From positions 1 to 64,000 of the forward strand of contig NZ_FOTY01000012.1 of the NCBI RefSeq assembly GCF_900114715.1: a DNA stretch of 64,000 bases, read 5' to 3'. The stretch comes from Salibacterium qingdaonense (lineage in GTDB: Bacteria > Bacillota > Bacilli > Bacillales > Marinococcaceae). The first letter of the stretch is position 1. The number at the start of each line of letters is the position of its first letter. The notes under the pieces were generated by a model, which was not told where the DNA came from, did not search any database, and saw nothing but the letters and a program-made list of their open reading frames with translations. Positions 53,686-63,222 of the stretch are shown one piece after another. The position numbers and the translations under genes are program-made.

Positions 53686-54579
53686 ATGTTGGCAGAATCG
53701 ACAGTTCAGGAATCCATGACCAAACCATCCAACCCACATATTGAAAATGCCAAAAACATTTTCAAAAGGCTGAAAAAAAATAAAGCCGCCATGGTTGGGG
53801 GCTTTCTTATTTTACTATTTATTCTGACTGCCTTTATCGGCCCTTTTCTTGTTCCTTACGGTGCCGGAGAACAAAATCTGGTTAATAAACTGCAGGGGCC
53901 TTCCGCCGAGCATTGGTTCGGCACGGATCATCTGGGGAGGGATATTTTCAGCCGAATTATCCATGGCATGTCCATTACATTGTATATTGGATTTTTCTCT
54001 GTTTTCATCGCAGCCATCTTCGGCGTAGTTATCGGCATTGTATCCGGCTATTACGGAGGGAAGATTGACACCCTTCTCATGCGTCTCATGGACGTGCTTC
54101 TTGCGTTTCCGGGTATCCTTCTTGCACTCGGAGTTGTCACAATTCTCAGACCAAATCTGAATAATGTGATTCTTGCAGTCGCTGTATTTTCAGTTCCGGC
54201 TTTTGCAAGGATTGTACGGGGGTCGACACTTGCGGTGAAAGAACTGGAATATATTGATGCTGTCCGGGCACTTGGAGCCGGTGATGTGCGCATCATTTTC
54301 CGTCACATTCTTCCCAATGTTTTCTCTCCTATCATTGTACAGGCCACACTCCGGATTGCAACGGCAATTCTGACGGCAGCAGGTCTGTCTTTTCTCGGGC
54401 TCGGAGCCCAGCCGCCTACTCCTGAATGGGGAGCGATGCTAAGCGATGGGCGTAATTACATTTTTGATGCCGGTCATGTCGCTTTGTTCCCGGGACTAGC
54501 GATTGTTGTTGTCGTACTTGCTTTTAACATATTCGGTGACGGTCTGCGCGATGCTCTTGACCCGAAAATGAAATCTTAG
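53686..54579 (+). CDS. dppC: Peptide ABC transporter permease, DppC-type
   Basis: A 297-aa inner-membrane permease with six helices. It has the DppC-type N-terminal extension and the BPD_transp EAA loop in EYIDAVRALGAGDVRIIFRHILPN (about 188-211), followed by LGLGAQPPTPEWGAML, the classic end of OppC/DppC. It pairs with the DppB-type permease that follows. The order C before B is inverted compared with many dpp loci. RBS AAAGGAG lies ahead of ATG 53686. Symbol by family only. Confidence 0.93.
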   Translation: MLAESTVQESMTKPSNPHIENAKNIFKRLKKNKAAMVGGFLILLFILTAFIGPFLVPYGAGEQNLVNKLQGPSAEHWFGTDHLGRDIFSRIIHGMSITLYIGFFSVFIAAIFGVVIGIVSGYYGGKIDTLLMRLMDVLLAFPGILLALGVVTILRPNLNNVILAVAVFSVPAFARIVRGSTLAVKELEYIDAVRALGAGDVRIIFRHILPNVFSPIIVQATLRIATAILTAAGLSFLGLGAQPPTPEWGAMLSDGRNYIFDAGHVALFPGLAIVVVVLAFNIFGDGLRDALDPKMKS

Positions 54580-54597
54580 ACGAGAGGAGAGAGCCTG

Positions 54598-55518
54598 TTG
54601 TTTGTTTTTACGATACGAAGAATTCTTCAAACGATTCCCGTTCTATTCGGGGTTTCCATACTGGTTTTTTTAATGATGCATCTCGTGCCGGGCGACCCCG
54701 CCCAGGTAATTGCCGGGGAAGCCGCCAGTCCGCAGACGATTGAACAGATCCGGGAACGCCTTGGATTGAACGACCCACTTCCAATGCAGTACCTTAACTT
54801 CATTATGAATGCGCTGCAGGGGGATCTTGGCACGTCCATCCGGAGCGGGCAGCCTGTTTCCGAAGAGGTGTTCAGCCGTTTCTGGGTGACCATGGAGCTT
54901 GCGTTTTACAGCATGATTCTGAGTGCTTTCATCGGACTGATTGCAGGAATTATTTCCGCGGTCCGCCACTATACCATCATCGATGTTGTTGTCATGATTA
55001 TTGCACTCTTCGGTCTCTCGATGCCGAACTTCTGGCTCGGCCTGATGCTGATGCAGTTCTTCTCCATAAATCTTGAAATTCTTCCTGTGTCAGGGTGGGG
55101 AACCCCGGAACAAATTATACTGCCTGTCATTGCACTCGGAACAGCCGGTGCTGCTATTATCGCGAGAATGACACGTTCGAGCATGCTTGAAGTCATCGGT
55201 CAGGACTACATCCGTACGGCCCGTGCCAAAGGGGTAAAGGAACGTTTCGTTATTTACAAGCACGCGCTTAAAAACGCGATGATACCTGTTGTTACAGTTA
55301 TCGGCCTTGAATTCGGCACCCTGCTTACAGGCGCCGTACTGACGGAAACGGTGTTTTCCATCAACGGACTGGGCCGTTTTGTCGTAGAATCCATCAGAGC
55401 AAGAGACTTCCCTGCTGTTCAGGGGTCGGTTCTGGTCATAGCGCTTGTTTTCATCCTTGTGAACCTTATAGTCGACCTGTCCTACCGTTTTCTGAATAAA
55501 CGAATTGATCTGAATTGA
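54598..55518 (+). CDS. dppB: Peptide ABC transporter permease, DppB-type
   Basis: A 306-aa permease. It starts FVFTIRRILQTIPVLFGVSI, has HLVPGDPAQVIAG (about 28-40), the EAA-type loop YIRTARAKGVKERFVIYKHALKNAM (about 202-226) and TETVFSINGLGRFVVESI near the end; all are DppB/OppB features. A TTG start at 54598 follows GAGGAGAGAG. It completes the channel with DppC. Confidence 0.93.
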   Translation: MFVFTIRRILQTIPVLFGVSILVFLMMHLVPGDPAQVIAGEAASPQTIEQIRERLGLNDPLPMQYLNFIMNALQGDLGTSIRSGQPVSEEVFSRFWVTMELAFYSMILSAFIGLIAGIISAVRHYTIIDVVVMIIALFGLSMPNFWLGLMLMQFFSINLEILPVSGWGTPEQIILPVIALGTAGAAIIARMTRSSMLEVIGQDYIRTARAKGVKERFVIYKHALKNAMIPVVTVIGLEFGTLLTGAVLTETVFSINGLGRFVVESIRARDFPAVQGSVLVIALVFILVNLIVDLSYRFLNKRIDLN

Positions 55519-55547
55519 TAAATGATAGATGAAAGGCGGAATGAGAT

Positions 55548-56582
55548 ATGACCAATGACGCCGATGTACTGCAAATAGACAATCTTCAGACGTCTTTTTT
55601 TATAGACGGAAGTGAAATTAAAGCTGTAGACGGGGTTTCCCTCAACATTCCAAAAGGTAAAACCGTCGGCATTGTCGGGGAGTCCGGTTCCGGAAAAAGT
55701 ATCACATCCATGTCCGTGATGCGCCTCATCCGCAATCCGGGACGCATCAAAGGCGGCTCGATTCACTTCAATGGAGAAGACCTTCTCCAGAAAACCGAGA
55801 AAAATATGCAGAACATACGCGGCAATAAAATCTCCATGATTTTTCAGGAGCCGATGACGTCGCTGAATCCGGTATACACCGTCGGGCAGCAGATCTCCGA
55901 AGTTCTTCAGATTCACCAGAACCTTTCGAAAAAAGAGGCTCTTTCTAAATCCGTCGAAATGCTCGAGCTTGTCGGAATTCCTTCCCCCAATGACCGGGTG
56001 AAACAGTACCCTCACGAATTGTCCGGCGGGATGCGGCAGCGCGTTATGATCGCCATCGCCCTTGCCTGTAATCCGGAGCTGCTCATCGCCGACGAACCGA
56101 CGACAGCGCTTGATGTAACCATTCAGGCCCAGATTCTTGAACTCATGAACGGGCTTCGGAAGGAACTTGGCATGTCCGTGATTCTCATCACACACGACCT
56201 TGGTGTTGTAGCGGAAACATGTGATTACGTGGCGGTCATGTATGCCGGCCAGATTGTGGAGTACGCCGATGTTCATACGTTGTTTAACAACCCAAAACAT
56301 CCATATACCGTCGGACTGATGCAGTCCCTGCCAAGACATGACATGGATCAGGAAGAACTGAACGTGATTGAAGGGAACGTACCAAAACCTGGCGAAATGC
56401 CGGAAGGATGCCGCTTTGCTCCCCGTTGTCCATTTGCTTCGGATATCTGTACGAGGGAACTGCCCGATCTTATGGAAACCGAAGACGGCAATCAGGTAAG
56501 GTGCTGGGTTTACAGTGAAAAATGGGACGGAGATCCGGAGGTGAATGTGAAAGATGACTACAAAACTGCTCGAAGTCAATAA
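55548..56582 (+). CDS. dppD: Peptide ABC transporter ATPase, DppD-type
   Basis: A 344-aa ATPase with Walker A GESGSGKS (about 43-50), Q-loop [11 protein letters not shown], signature LSGGMRQR, Walker [13 protein letters not shown] and the C-terminal Cys-containing oligopeptide/dipeptide domain ([14 protein letters not shown]) thought to bind an iron-sulfur cluster. It is the OppD/DppD type. Overlaps the next ATPase gene by 29 nt in another frame, so translation is probably coupled. Confidence 0.95.
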   Translation: MTNDADVLQIDNLQTSFFIDGSEIKAVDGVSLNIPKGKTVGIVGESGSGKSITSMSVMRLIRNPGRIKGGSIHFNGEDLLQKTEKNMQNIRGNKISMIFQEPMTSLNPVYTVGQQISEVLQIHQNLSKKEALSKSVEMLELVGIPSPNDRVKQYPHELSGGMRQRVMIAIALACNPELLIADEPTTALDVTIQAQILELMNGLRKELGMSVILITHDLGVVAETCDYVAVMYAGQIVEYADVHTLFNNPKHPYTVGLMQSLPRHDMDQEELNVIEGNVPKPGEMPEGCRFAPRCPFASDICTRELPDLMETEDGNQVRCWVYSEKWDGDPEVNVKDDYKTARSQ

Positions 56583-57564
56583 TCTTAAACAGTATTTTCC
56601 CATTAAAGGCGGAGTGTTCGGGCGCACCGTCAACCATGTCAAAGCGGTGGACGATGTGAGTTTTTATGTAAATGAAGGAGAGACCCTAAGTATTGTCGGT
56701 GAATCCGGGTGCGGTAAATCGACAACCGGACGGGCGGTACTCCGCCTTGATGAACCTACCGAAGGCGATATTCAATTTAACGGGGAAAACCTGCTTGACT
56801 TAAATAAAAACGACATGAGAAAAAAGCGCAAAGATATGCAGATTATCTTTCAGGATCCGTATGCCTCTATTAATCCGCGCCAGACCGTCCGCCAGGTGCT
56901 TGAAGAAGCAATGGCCATCCAGGATGTGGTGCCAAAAGCAGACCGGGTCGACAAAATGATGGAACTGCTCGACACGGTCGGTCTTGGTTCCCACCAGCTG
57001 GACCGGTTTCCACACGAATTCAGCGGCGGCCAGCGCCAGCGTGTAGGAATTGCGCGTGCACTGGCTGTAGACCCAAAATTCATCATCTGTGATGAGTCTG
57101 TCTCGGCACTCGACGTGTCGATTCAGGCGCAGGTCTTGAACCTTTTGAAAAACCTCCAGGAACAGTATAATCTGACGTACCTTTTTATTGCCCACGACCT
57201 GGGTGTGGTCCGGCACATCTCGGACCGCGTCGCTGTCATGTACCTGGGCAGAGTCGTGGAAATCGGTGAGAAAGAAGAAATTTTTGATAACCCGAAACAT
57301 CCATATACAAAATCTCTTCTCTCTGCCATTCCCGTTCCTGATCCTTCGCATAAGCAGGAACGGATTGTGCTGAAAGGAGACGTTCCTTCACCGATTGATC
57401 CGCCGCCTGGCTGCCGCTTCCATACGCGTTGTCCGTTCGCCACCGAAAAGTGCCGGGACGAAACGCCGGAACTGAGAAAAACAGAAACAATGACCGGCAC
57501 CCATGAAGCAGCCTGCCACTACATGGAAGATATCGAAGCCGGCAGGCACAAGGCAGCATATTAA
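56554..57564 (+). CDS. dppF: Peptide ABC transporter ATPase, DppF-type
   Basis: A 336-aa ATPase with Walker [10 protein letters not shown] (about 49-57), [14 protein letters not shown], signature FSGGQRQR, Walker [13 protein letters not shown] (the DES variant is normal for this branch) and [14 protein letters not shown] in the C-terminal domain. It is the OppF/DppF type. ATG 56554 lies inside dppD, with GGAGGTGAATG upstream. Ends at a strong terminator. Confidence 0.95.
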   Translation: MTTKLLEVNNLKQYFPIKGGVFGRTVNHVKAVDDVSFYVNEGETLSIVGESGCGKSTTGRAVLRLDEPTEGDIQFNGENLLDLNKNDMRKKRKDMQIIFQDPYASINPRQTVRQVLEEAMAIQDVVPKADRVDKMMELLDTVGLGSHQLDRFPHEFSGGQRQRVGIARALAVDPKFIICDESVSALDVSIQAQVLNLLKNLQEQYNLTYLFIAHDLGVVRHISDRVAVMYLGRVVEIGEKEEIFDNPKHPYTKSLLSAIPVPDPSHKQERIVLKGDVPSPIDPPPGCRFHTRCPFATEKCRDETPELRKTETMTGTHEAACHYMEDIEAGRHKAAY

Positions 57565-57567
57565 AAC

Positions 57568-57618
57568 AAAAAACGATTGTCGGCAGGATTTTTCCCTTCT
57601 GACAATCGTTTTTTTTGA
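57568..57618 (+). terminator. Terminator of the peptide importer operon
   Basis: AAAAACGATTGTC / GACAATCGTTTTT with a loop of about 19 nt, then TTTTTTTT. Confidence 0.92.
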
Positions 57619-57665
57619 TATAATGGAAGCAAAGAATATATGTCTCTAATAATCCGGAGGGCTGT

Positions 57666-58250
57666 ATGACTGGCTTTGTAGCTAGACAACCAATTGTGAA
57701 TGCAGAGGAAGAAGTGTACGGTTATGAACTGTTATACCGGGCTTCTGAGGAACATGATTTTATGAAAGAAGACCCGGATGCAGCAACTAACGATGTTGCT
57801 TTCAAAGGACTTCTCTGCGTTGATCCGGACACGGTCACCGGCCTGCACCCTGCTTTTATCAATTTCACGGAACAATCGCTTGTCGAGCGGCTGCCTCTCA
57901 CACTCCCCGCTTCTAAAATCACCGTGGAAATTCTCGAGGATATTAAAGGTTCGGAGGAAATGGCTGTCATTCTCCGGGAATTAAAAGACAACGGCTATCA
58001 GATTGCTCTGGATGATTTCGTGCTGGATCATTCCACTGAGATGTTTCTGCCGTTTGCCGATATCATTAAAGTAGACTGGCAGAACAGCAGCACCGCTAAT
58101 CTTGAGCGCATCATGAAGTCCCGGCGCCTTTATGATTTTTGTCTGCTGGCCGAAAAGCTGGAATCCGCTGCCGAGTTCCAGGAAGCCAAATCGATGGGAT
58201 TTACACTGTTTCAAGGGTACTACTTCGGCTGTCCGCAGCTCATGAAATGA
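57666..58250 (+). CDS. EAL-domain protein, stand-alone and short
   Basis: A 194-aa protein that is only an EAL domain. The start FVARQPIVNAEEEVYGYELLYR (about 4-25) has YELLYR in place of EALLR; ITVEILED (about 87-94) and ALDDF (about 117-121) keep likely metal acidic residues, and IIKVDW (134-139) and LAEKLE (about 159-164) are the later conserved strands. This start is typical of YuxH-type proteins, which carry an HDOD domain after the EAL. Here HDOD is missing. Possible c-di-GMP phosphodiesterase or an inactive binder. RBS GGAGGGCTGT precedes ATG. Confidence 0.75.
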   Translation: MTGFVARQPIVNAEEEVYGYELLYRASEEHDFMKEDPDAATNDVAFKGLLCVDPDTVTGLHPAFINFTEQSLVERLPLTLPASKITVEILEDIKGSEEMAVILRELKDNGYQIALDDFVLDHSTEMFLPFADIIKVDWQNSSTANLERIMKSRRLYDFCLLAEKLESAAEFQEAKSMGFTLFQGYYFGCPQLMK

Positions 58251-58279
58251 ATGCCCTATCAAGAAAGAAGGTGACTGTC

Positions 58280-59215
58280 ATGTTTGAAATCAAAACTTAT
58301 CCCGACTTCTCATGGTCTTTGTCCCGCCACAAAACGTTGATGCACTGCGCCAGGCAGTACGCGCATCAATACTACACCTCCCACAACGGCTGGCTGAAGA
58401 ATGCAGAACCACTCAGCAAACAGGCATACCGTCTGAAGAACCTGACCAATCTTGAAATGTTCTTCGGCTCCATCGTGCACGATTTGATAGAAAACGTGAT
58501 TGATAATTACCTGAATACCGGCTGGATTCCGCCGGAAGACGAACTGCGCGGCAGGATCCGGACGTCGCTGAATGAAGGTTTTGTTGATTCCACGCGCCGG
58601 ATGGAGGCGTGGAAGCAGAAACCGAAAAAAACGACGATGTTTCACGAAATCTATTATGGCAGCTCCAACCAGCTTCCCGAGGGCAAGGTGGAAAAAATAA
58701 AAGGACGTATGCAGACGACCGCCGGCCATTTTCTAAACAGCCGGACCATGCAGGAACTTGCCTATAATGAAAATATTGAATTTCTCGAATCGGAAAAGTT
58801 TCGTATTCTGTACGTCGGACGTCTGAAAGTGTTTGTTGTGCTGGACCTTCTCTATAAAGATACAGAACGGAACAAATGGATTATCGCTGACTGGAAAACC
58901 GGAAAAAAGTCGGAGGAAGACCCTTATCAGCTGGCGCTTTATGCCCTGTATCTTCTTGAAAACTATGAAGTGGACAACCTGGAGGATATTATCATACGAA
59001 ATGAATACCTGCTTGAGGGTGAAGCGGTGGAACATCAACTGGATCATGTGACGCTTGAAAAGGTCCAGGAGCTGATCGGAAGCAGTGTGGAACGAATGAC
59101 AGAGTATCTGGAGAGTCCGGTGGACAACCAGCCCCTGCCACTCGAACAGTTTCCGCAGACGAACGATGAGCGCGCGTGCCGGGTCTGTAATTTTTACGAA
59201 CTTTGTTTCTCCTGA
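58280..59215 (+). CDS. PD-(D/E)XK nuclease, Cas4/AddB-like, with likely [4Fe-4S] site
   Basis: A 311-aa protein. The nuclease core is VVLDLLYKD ... WIIADWKTGKK (about 186-216), i.e. D followed by xDWK, with a RecB-type QLALYALYLLE helix after it. An early Cys (LMHCARQY, about residue 24) and a late C-x2-C-x5-C (CRVCNFYELC, about 301-310) fit the four-Cys iron-sulfur site of Cas4 and AddB. There is no CRISPR or addAB here. The family occurs as orphan nucleases in Bacillaceae. ATG 58280 follows GAAGGTGAC. It is 29 nt after the EAL gene, so perhaps cotranscribed. Confidence 0.8.
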   Translation: MFEIKTYPDFSWSLSRHKTLMHCARQYAHQYYTSHNGWLKNAEPLSKQAYRLKNLTNLEMFFGSIVHDLIENVIDNYLNTGWIPPEDELRGRIRTSLNEGFVDSTRRMEAWKQKPKKTTMFHEIYYGSSNQLPEGKVEKIKGRMQTTAGHFLNSRTMQELAYNENIEFLESEKFRILYVGRLKVFVVLDLLYKDTERNKWIIADWKTGKKSEEDPYQLALYALYLLENYEVDNLEDIIIRNEYLLEGEAVEHQLDHVTLEKVQELIGSSVERMTEYLESPVDNQPLPLEQFPQTNDERACRVCNFYELCFS

Positions 59216-59219
59216 TTAT

Positions 59220-60179
59220 TTAGTTCCTGGTACTTACAATCAGTTCTACGTCCCCGTTTACTTCCCAGTGCCCCGTGGTGGCTGGAATAATGAAATGATC
59301 CCCTGTTTCGACCGGCACGGTTTTTTCCTCCGTTTCAACCGTGCCTTTTCCGCCCAGCACCGTTGCGAGAACATAAGACGCATCCAGTCCGGGAGAGAGA
59401 CGGCTTCGGCAGTGTATGCGATGCACCTGGAAATACGGGGAATGGACAAGCTGTTCAACGACGCCGCTGTCCCCCTGATACAGAACGTCCCGTGACCTTT
59501 CCGGATCAGCGTGCGGCACGTCTGCGGCTTCCAGGGACTTGTCCAAGTGCAGCTCCCGTTTCATTCCGTCAGCTCCTGTACGGTCGTAATCGTACACCCG
59601 GTAGGTCGTATCCGAACTCTGCTGGGTTTCAAGAATCAAAGCACCTCCGCCGATCGCATGAATGGTACCGGCCGGCACGTAGAAAAAGTCACCTGTCTGC
59701 ACCGGAACCGTCCGGAGCAGCGCTTCCCAGTCTCCTTCTTTCATCCGCTTCTCCAGCTCTTCTTTACTGTCCGCGTTATGTCCAAGAATCAGCGAAGCAC
59801 CCGGATCCGCCTGAACGACGTACCAGCACTCTGTTTTTCCAAACGCTTCTCCTTCTTCAAGCGCACCTGCCTTCGTGTCGTCCGGGTGAACCTGTACCGA
59901 TAAATCATCGGCAGCATCGAGAAGTTTCACCAGCAGCGGGAATTCATCCCCTTCTTCGTATCCAAACAACTCTCTGTGTTCTTTCCAGGCGGTGCGCAGC
60001 GTCTGCCCTCGCAGCGGACCGTTTTTTATCATGCAGGCGCCGTTGGGATGAGCGGATATACCCCAGCACTCCCCTGTCTGATCTGACGGCAGAACGTAGC
60101 CGAATGCTTCGTTCAGTTTCGTTCCTCCCCAGATTCTTTCTTTTAACACCGGCTCCAGAAATATGGGTTCGTGGTACAT
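59220..60179 (-). CDS. manA: Mannose-6-phosphate isomerase, type I
   Basis: Interconverts mannose-6-phosphate and fructose-6-phosphate. The 319-aa zinc enzyme has EPVLKERIWGG (8-18), the zinc residues in VQVHPDD (about 95-101), KTECWYVV (about 115-122) and YVPAGTIHAIGGGALI (about 170-185). Length matches the short Bacillus ManA/Pmi group. It is convergent with the nuclease gene and has 4 nt between stops. No mannose PTS is next to it. Confidence 0.93.
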   Translation of the reverse strand: MYHEPIFLEPVLKERIWGGTKLNEAFGYVLPSDQTGECWGISAHPNGACMIKNGPLRGQTLRTAWKEHRELFGYEEGDEFPLLVKLLDAADDLSVQVHPDDTKAGALEEGEAFGKTECWYVVQADPGASLILGHNADSKEELEKRMKEGDWEALLRTVPVQTGDFFYVPAGTIHAIGGGALILETQQSSDTTYRVYDYDRTGADGMKRELHLDKSLEAADVPHADPERSRDVLYQGDSGVVEQLVHSPYFQVHRIHCRSRLSPGLDASYVLATVLGGKGTVETEEKTVPVETGDHFIIPATTGHWEVNGDVELIVSTRN

Positions 60180-60300
60180 CTGTCAGTCCTCCTGTTTTCT
60201 ATCTTCTCTCTCGTATTGTATCATACAGGACATAACGTTTTTCCTGAGGAATGAAAACCCGGACAAGTCCACCCCTGAAACCATAAAGGAGGCTTCCGTG

Positions 60301-60753
60301 ATGGTACCGCTTTGTATTATTCCATGCGGGAAAAAGAAAATATGGGATCTCGATCCTGAAGCCGGGGCTGTTTATGCCAAAGATGCCTATCAAGGGACGC
60401 TTCACCATAAATGCAGGAAATATGCCGAAGCAAATGGCTGTGATTGGACAATACTTTCCGCCCGGCACGGCTTTTTGCTTCCATACGATATCGTACCCGA
60501 AAATTATGATACCGGTTTTCATTTTCCAAAAGACCAGATTATCGCTGATGCGGCACTCACACAGCAATGGCAGGACAAAAATCTCTATGCCACCGACACT
60601 CTTGTTCTTCTGACAGGGAAAAAACATGAAAAAGTGCTCGAGCGGGTTCTTTCGCAGCCTGAACAGTATGAATGGCAGAAACCGCTCCAAGGATGCCGGG
60701 GGATCGGCGACATACTTCAGCGTCTCGACCTCCTCTCCTCAACCAACACGTGA
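60301..60753 (+). CDS. DUF6884 domain protein
   Basis: A 150-aa protein with the DUF6884 pattern: LCIIPCGKKKIWDLDP (about 4-19), AKDAYQGTLHHKCRKYAE (about 26-43), WTILSARHGFLLPYDIVPENYD (about 49-70) and LLTGKKHEKVLERVL. The family is fairly widespread in bacteria and phage and looks like a nucleotide- or queuosine-type Rossmann fold; its function is not known to me. ATG 60301 follows AAAGGAGGCTTCC. It is divergent from manA. Confidence 0.75.
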   Translation: MVPLCIIPCGKKKIWDLDPEAGAVYAKDAYQGTLHHKCRKYAEANGCDWTILSARHGFLLPYDIVPENYDTGFHFPKDQIIADAALTQQWQDKNLYATDTLVLLTGKKHEKVLERVLSQPEQYEWQKPLQGCRGIGDILQRLDLLSSTNT

Positions 60754-60863
60754 CGGAGCATTCTGAAAGCCCCTCTCCTTTTATCATGTATGACTCTGGC
60801 ATAAGCGCCGCCGAATAAGTAAAATAGAGGTAACAGATGTTTCTACCTGCTAGGAGGATACGT

Positions 60864-61982
60864 GTGAAAAAAGAAACCGCCTGGATTATCGTTAGAGGTC
60901 TTTTAACTATTGCCGCAGTCGCAGCATTGCTTTGGCTGGTCACTGTGTTATTCAAATTAACCTATCCATTCTGGCTGGCAGCCTTCTTTACGTGGATGCT
61001 CAAACCACTGTCTTCCTTTCTACACCATAAAGCACGTTTTCCCCGTGGAATTGCGGCGTTGTGTGCCCTCATCTTCGGCCTTAGTGTTGTCGGTGGTATT
61101 ATCACCGGACTGACGTTTCTCATCATTGACGGGATTCAACGTTTTGCCGACAAAGTCCCGAACTGGACGGAGCAGACTTTCAGAAGCATACAACATTTTT
61201 TTAATGATACGATTCTGCCGATATGGCAGCAGGTCCGAGGAGCCGCAGACACACTGAGCAGCGGACAGGGACTGCCAATCACAGGCGGAATATCGGAAAT
61301 CGGCTCTCAGCTCGGCACTGCGGCCGGTCAGTATGCGCAGCGTCTTGCCGATGCATTGACTCAGATTGTATTGAACGTTCCCACTTTTTTGGTTGCTTTT
61401 CTGTTCATCCTGATTGCGATTTATTTCTTCGGAAAAGATTGGGAAAAGTTCACCCGGGGAGCGGCTTATTATATTCCAGACACTGTTCTATCACGGCTTC
61501 ATGCGTTTTATTATGCCTTCCGGTCCAGAGTATTCGGCTATATCCGCGCGCAGCTGATTTTGATGCTGGTCACCGGTATTATTGTATTTATCGGTCTCTC
61601 CCTGCTTCAGGTGAATGGAAAAATCCTTCTTTCCGTTATTGTGGGGATTGCTGAATTTCTTCCATACCTTGGAACGGGAACCATTCTTCTGCCGTGGTCG
61701 CTATACCTGCTTCTCACCGGCAATATAGGGCTGAGTATAGGTCTTGCAGTCTTGTACGGCATCACGATGGTCGTCCGGCAGACCATAGAGCCGAAAGTAC
61801 TCTCTTCCAGCATGAATCTGAACCCCATTGCCGTCCTTGTCTCGATGTTTGCCGGTCTGCAGATCTTCGGTGCTATGGGGCTGCTTCTCGGCCCCGTTCT
61901 GCTCGTTTTCATCGTTATCCTCATCGACATCGGTGTTTTCCGGGATATGAAACAGTTCATTGTTCACGGATTTAAAGACTGA
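60864..61982 (+). CDS. ytvI: AI-2E-family transporter, sporulation membrane protein YtvI
   Basis: A 372-aa membrane protein with about eight helices. The N-terminal LTYPFWLAAFFTWMLKPL (about 31-48), the central soluble helical segment (about 95-160), and the C-terminal NLNPIAVLVSMFAGLQIFGAMGLLLGPVLLVF (in parts) are typical of the AI-2E (UPF0118) family, and the whole resembles sporulation protein YtvI. A GTG start at 60864 follows TAGGAGG. Transport of autoinducer-2 is not implied. Possibly related in time of action to pdaA and sspE. Confidence 0.75.
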   Translation: MKKETAWIIVRGLLTIAAVAALLWLVTVLFKLTYPFWLAAFFTWMLKPLSSFLHHKARFPRGIAALCALIFGLSVVGGIITGLTFLIIDGIQRFADKVPNWTEQTFRSIQHFFNDTILPIWQQVRGAADTLSSGQGLPITGGISEIGSQLGTAAGQYAQRLADALTQIVLNVPTFLVAFLFILIAIYFFGKDWEKFTRGAAYYIPDTVLSRLHAFYYAFRSRVFGYIRAQLILMLVTGIIVFIGLSLLQVNGKILLSVIVGIAEFLPYLGTGTILLPWSLYLLLTGNIGLSIGLAVLYGITMVVRQTIEPKVLSSSMNLNPIAVLVSMFAGLQIFGAMGLLLGPVLLVFIVILIDIGVFRDMKQFIVHGFKD

Positions 61983-62179
61983 TCTTTATCGAAAGCAGGA
62001 TGCAGCATGACAATACAGTCCGCCCCTCCCCCCCACGGGGTGGACACAATGACGCATCTCTCCTCCATTATGAGCGCCCATTATTCATTTCATATTCATT
62101 AAAACAATCCTCTTAGATTATAGGGAGATTTCCCCTGTTTACATTCCTATTTCAATTTGATTAAAACCCCTGTTTTCCA

Positions 62180-62209
62180 TTGATTTCCCATTGTTCCGCT
62201 TGATACGAT
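62180..62209 (+). promoter_or_regulatory. Candidate promoter of the 3D-domain gene
   Basis: TTGATT (62180-62185), 18 nt, TGA plus TACGAT (extended -10; TACGAT at 62204-62209), about 55 nt before the start. The segment 61983-62179 holds only a GC-rich hairpin (62018-62044) and no gene. Confidence 0.4.
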
Positions 62210-62262
62210 ATGAATCGTTGAAACGGAAAAAGAAAGTATCAACAGAAAAGGAGGTTTATATT

Positions 62263-63174
62263 TTGAATATAAAACCACTACACCATACATGGAAACTAAT
62301 CGGTATACCGGCTTTGGCAGCCGGCATTGCTTTGGGGGCGGCACCTGCCGCAGCTGGTGCACATGATACCGTGGACACCGATTTAACAAAAGGCGCATCA
62401 GGCAGTGAAGTCGAAGAACTCCAGACTCTCCTTGAAGACAGAGGTCTTCTCCAAAGCAGTGACATAAACGGGACATACGATGAAACAACCGCTTCTGCTA
62501 TCAAAGATTTTCAAAATAAATATAATTTGAATGAAGACGGTATTGCAGGCCCTGTAACAGTAGGTGCACTCGAAATTCTTTCGCAGGGAGATGAAGGAGA
62601 AGCTGTTCAGTATCTGCAGGAAAACCTTTCAACGCTGGGACACTATGAAGGCGAAGCAGACGGCGTGTTCACAGCAGAGCTTAACGATGCCGTCATTGAC
62701 TTCCAGCGGTCACAAAACATCCTTGTTGACGGCCTTGCCGGTCCTCAGACATTCGGCACTGTCAATGCTGAAATAAAAGAAGCAGAGCAGGCAGAACAAC
62801 GCCGGGCAGAACAGGAAGAAGCTGAAACATCAGAGAGTCATAACGAAGATGTTGCAGCGGAATCGAGCAGCTCCGAGCAGGAAGGAAGAACCATCCAGGT
62901 GAGCGCGACAGCTTACACAGCTGACTGCGCCGGCTGCTCCGGTGTTACTTCTACAGGAGTTGACTTAAACGCGAACCCAGGCGCCAAAGTCATCGCTGTT
63001 GATCCAAACGTCATTCCGCTCGGATCCAAAGTTCACATTGAAGGCTACGGCACTTACACTGCAGCCGATACCGGTGGTTCCATCCACGGAAACAAAATCG
63101 ACGTTCATATGCCAAACAAAAGTGCAGCCTACGATTTCGGACGCAGAAATCTCGAAGTTACTATCCTCAACTAA
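62263..63174 (+). CDS. Secreted cell-wall protein with two peptidoglycan-binding domains and a 3D domain
   Basis: A 303-aa exported protein. It has a signal peptide (about 1-33, with an AxA-type site near AAPAAAGA), two PG_binding_1 domains (about 41-105 and 108-170), a Glu/Ala/Ser-rich linker (172-208) and a C-terminal 3D domain (about 210-303) with the three aspartates in VIAVDPNVIPLGS, TAADTGG and NKIDVHM. The 3D domain is a lytic-transglycosylase-like catalytic fold, so it may cleave or modify peptidoglycan, like YocH. TTG 62263 is used as start because AAAGGAGG lies 8 nt ahead. Terminator follows. Confidence 0.85.
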   Translation: MNIKPLHHTWKLIGIPALAAGIALGAAPAAAGAHDTVDTDLTKGASGSEVEELQTLLEDRGLLQSSDINGTYDETTASAIKDFQNKYNLNEDGIAGPVTVGALEILSQGDEGEAVQYLQENLSTLGHYEGEADGVFTAELNDAVIDFQRSQNILVDGLAGPQTFGTVNAEIKEAEQAEQRRAEQEEAETSESHNEDVAAESSSSEQEGRTIQVSATAYTADCAGCSGVTSTGVDLNANPGAKVIAVDPNVIPLGSKVHIEGYGTYTAADTGGSIHGNKIDVHMPNKSAAYDFGRRNLEVTILN

Positions 63175-63188
63175 ATACAACGAAACGA

Positions 63189-63222
63189 AAGAAGCAGCCC
63201 GAACTAACGGGCTGCTTCTTTT
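63189..63222. terminator. Bidirectional terminator at the end of the 3D-domain gene
   Basis: AAGAAGCAGCCCG / CGGGCTGCTTCTT with a 6-nt loop, then TTTAT. It overlaps the end of the convergent selU gene. Confidence 0.88.

Noticed and set aside
58280-59215. CRISPR-associated Cas4
   Set aside because: Domain type is similar, but no CRISPR repeats or other cas genes are in the window.
59363-60235. 290-codon frame opposite manA
   Set aside because: Ser/Pro/Arg-rich antisense shadow; manA on the other strand has complete zinc-site motifs.
61983-62262. c-di-AMP (ydaO-type) riboswitch before the 3D-domain wall gene
   Set aside because: Such genes often carry it, but the conserved core sequences are absent and the gap is short.
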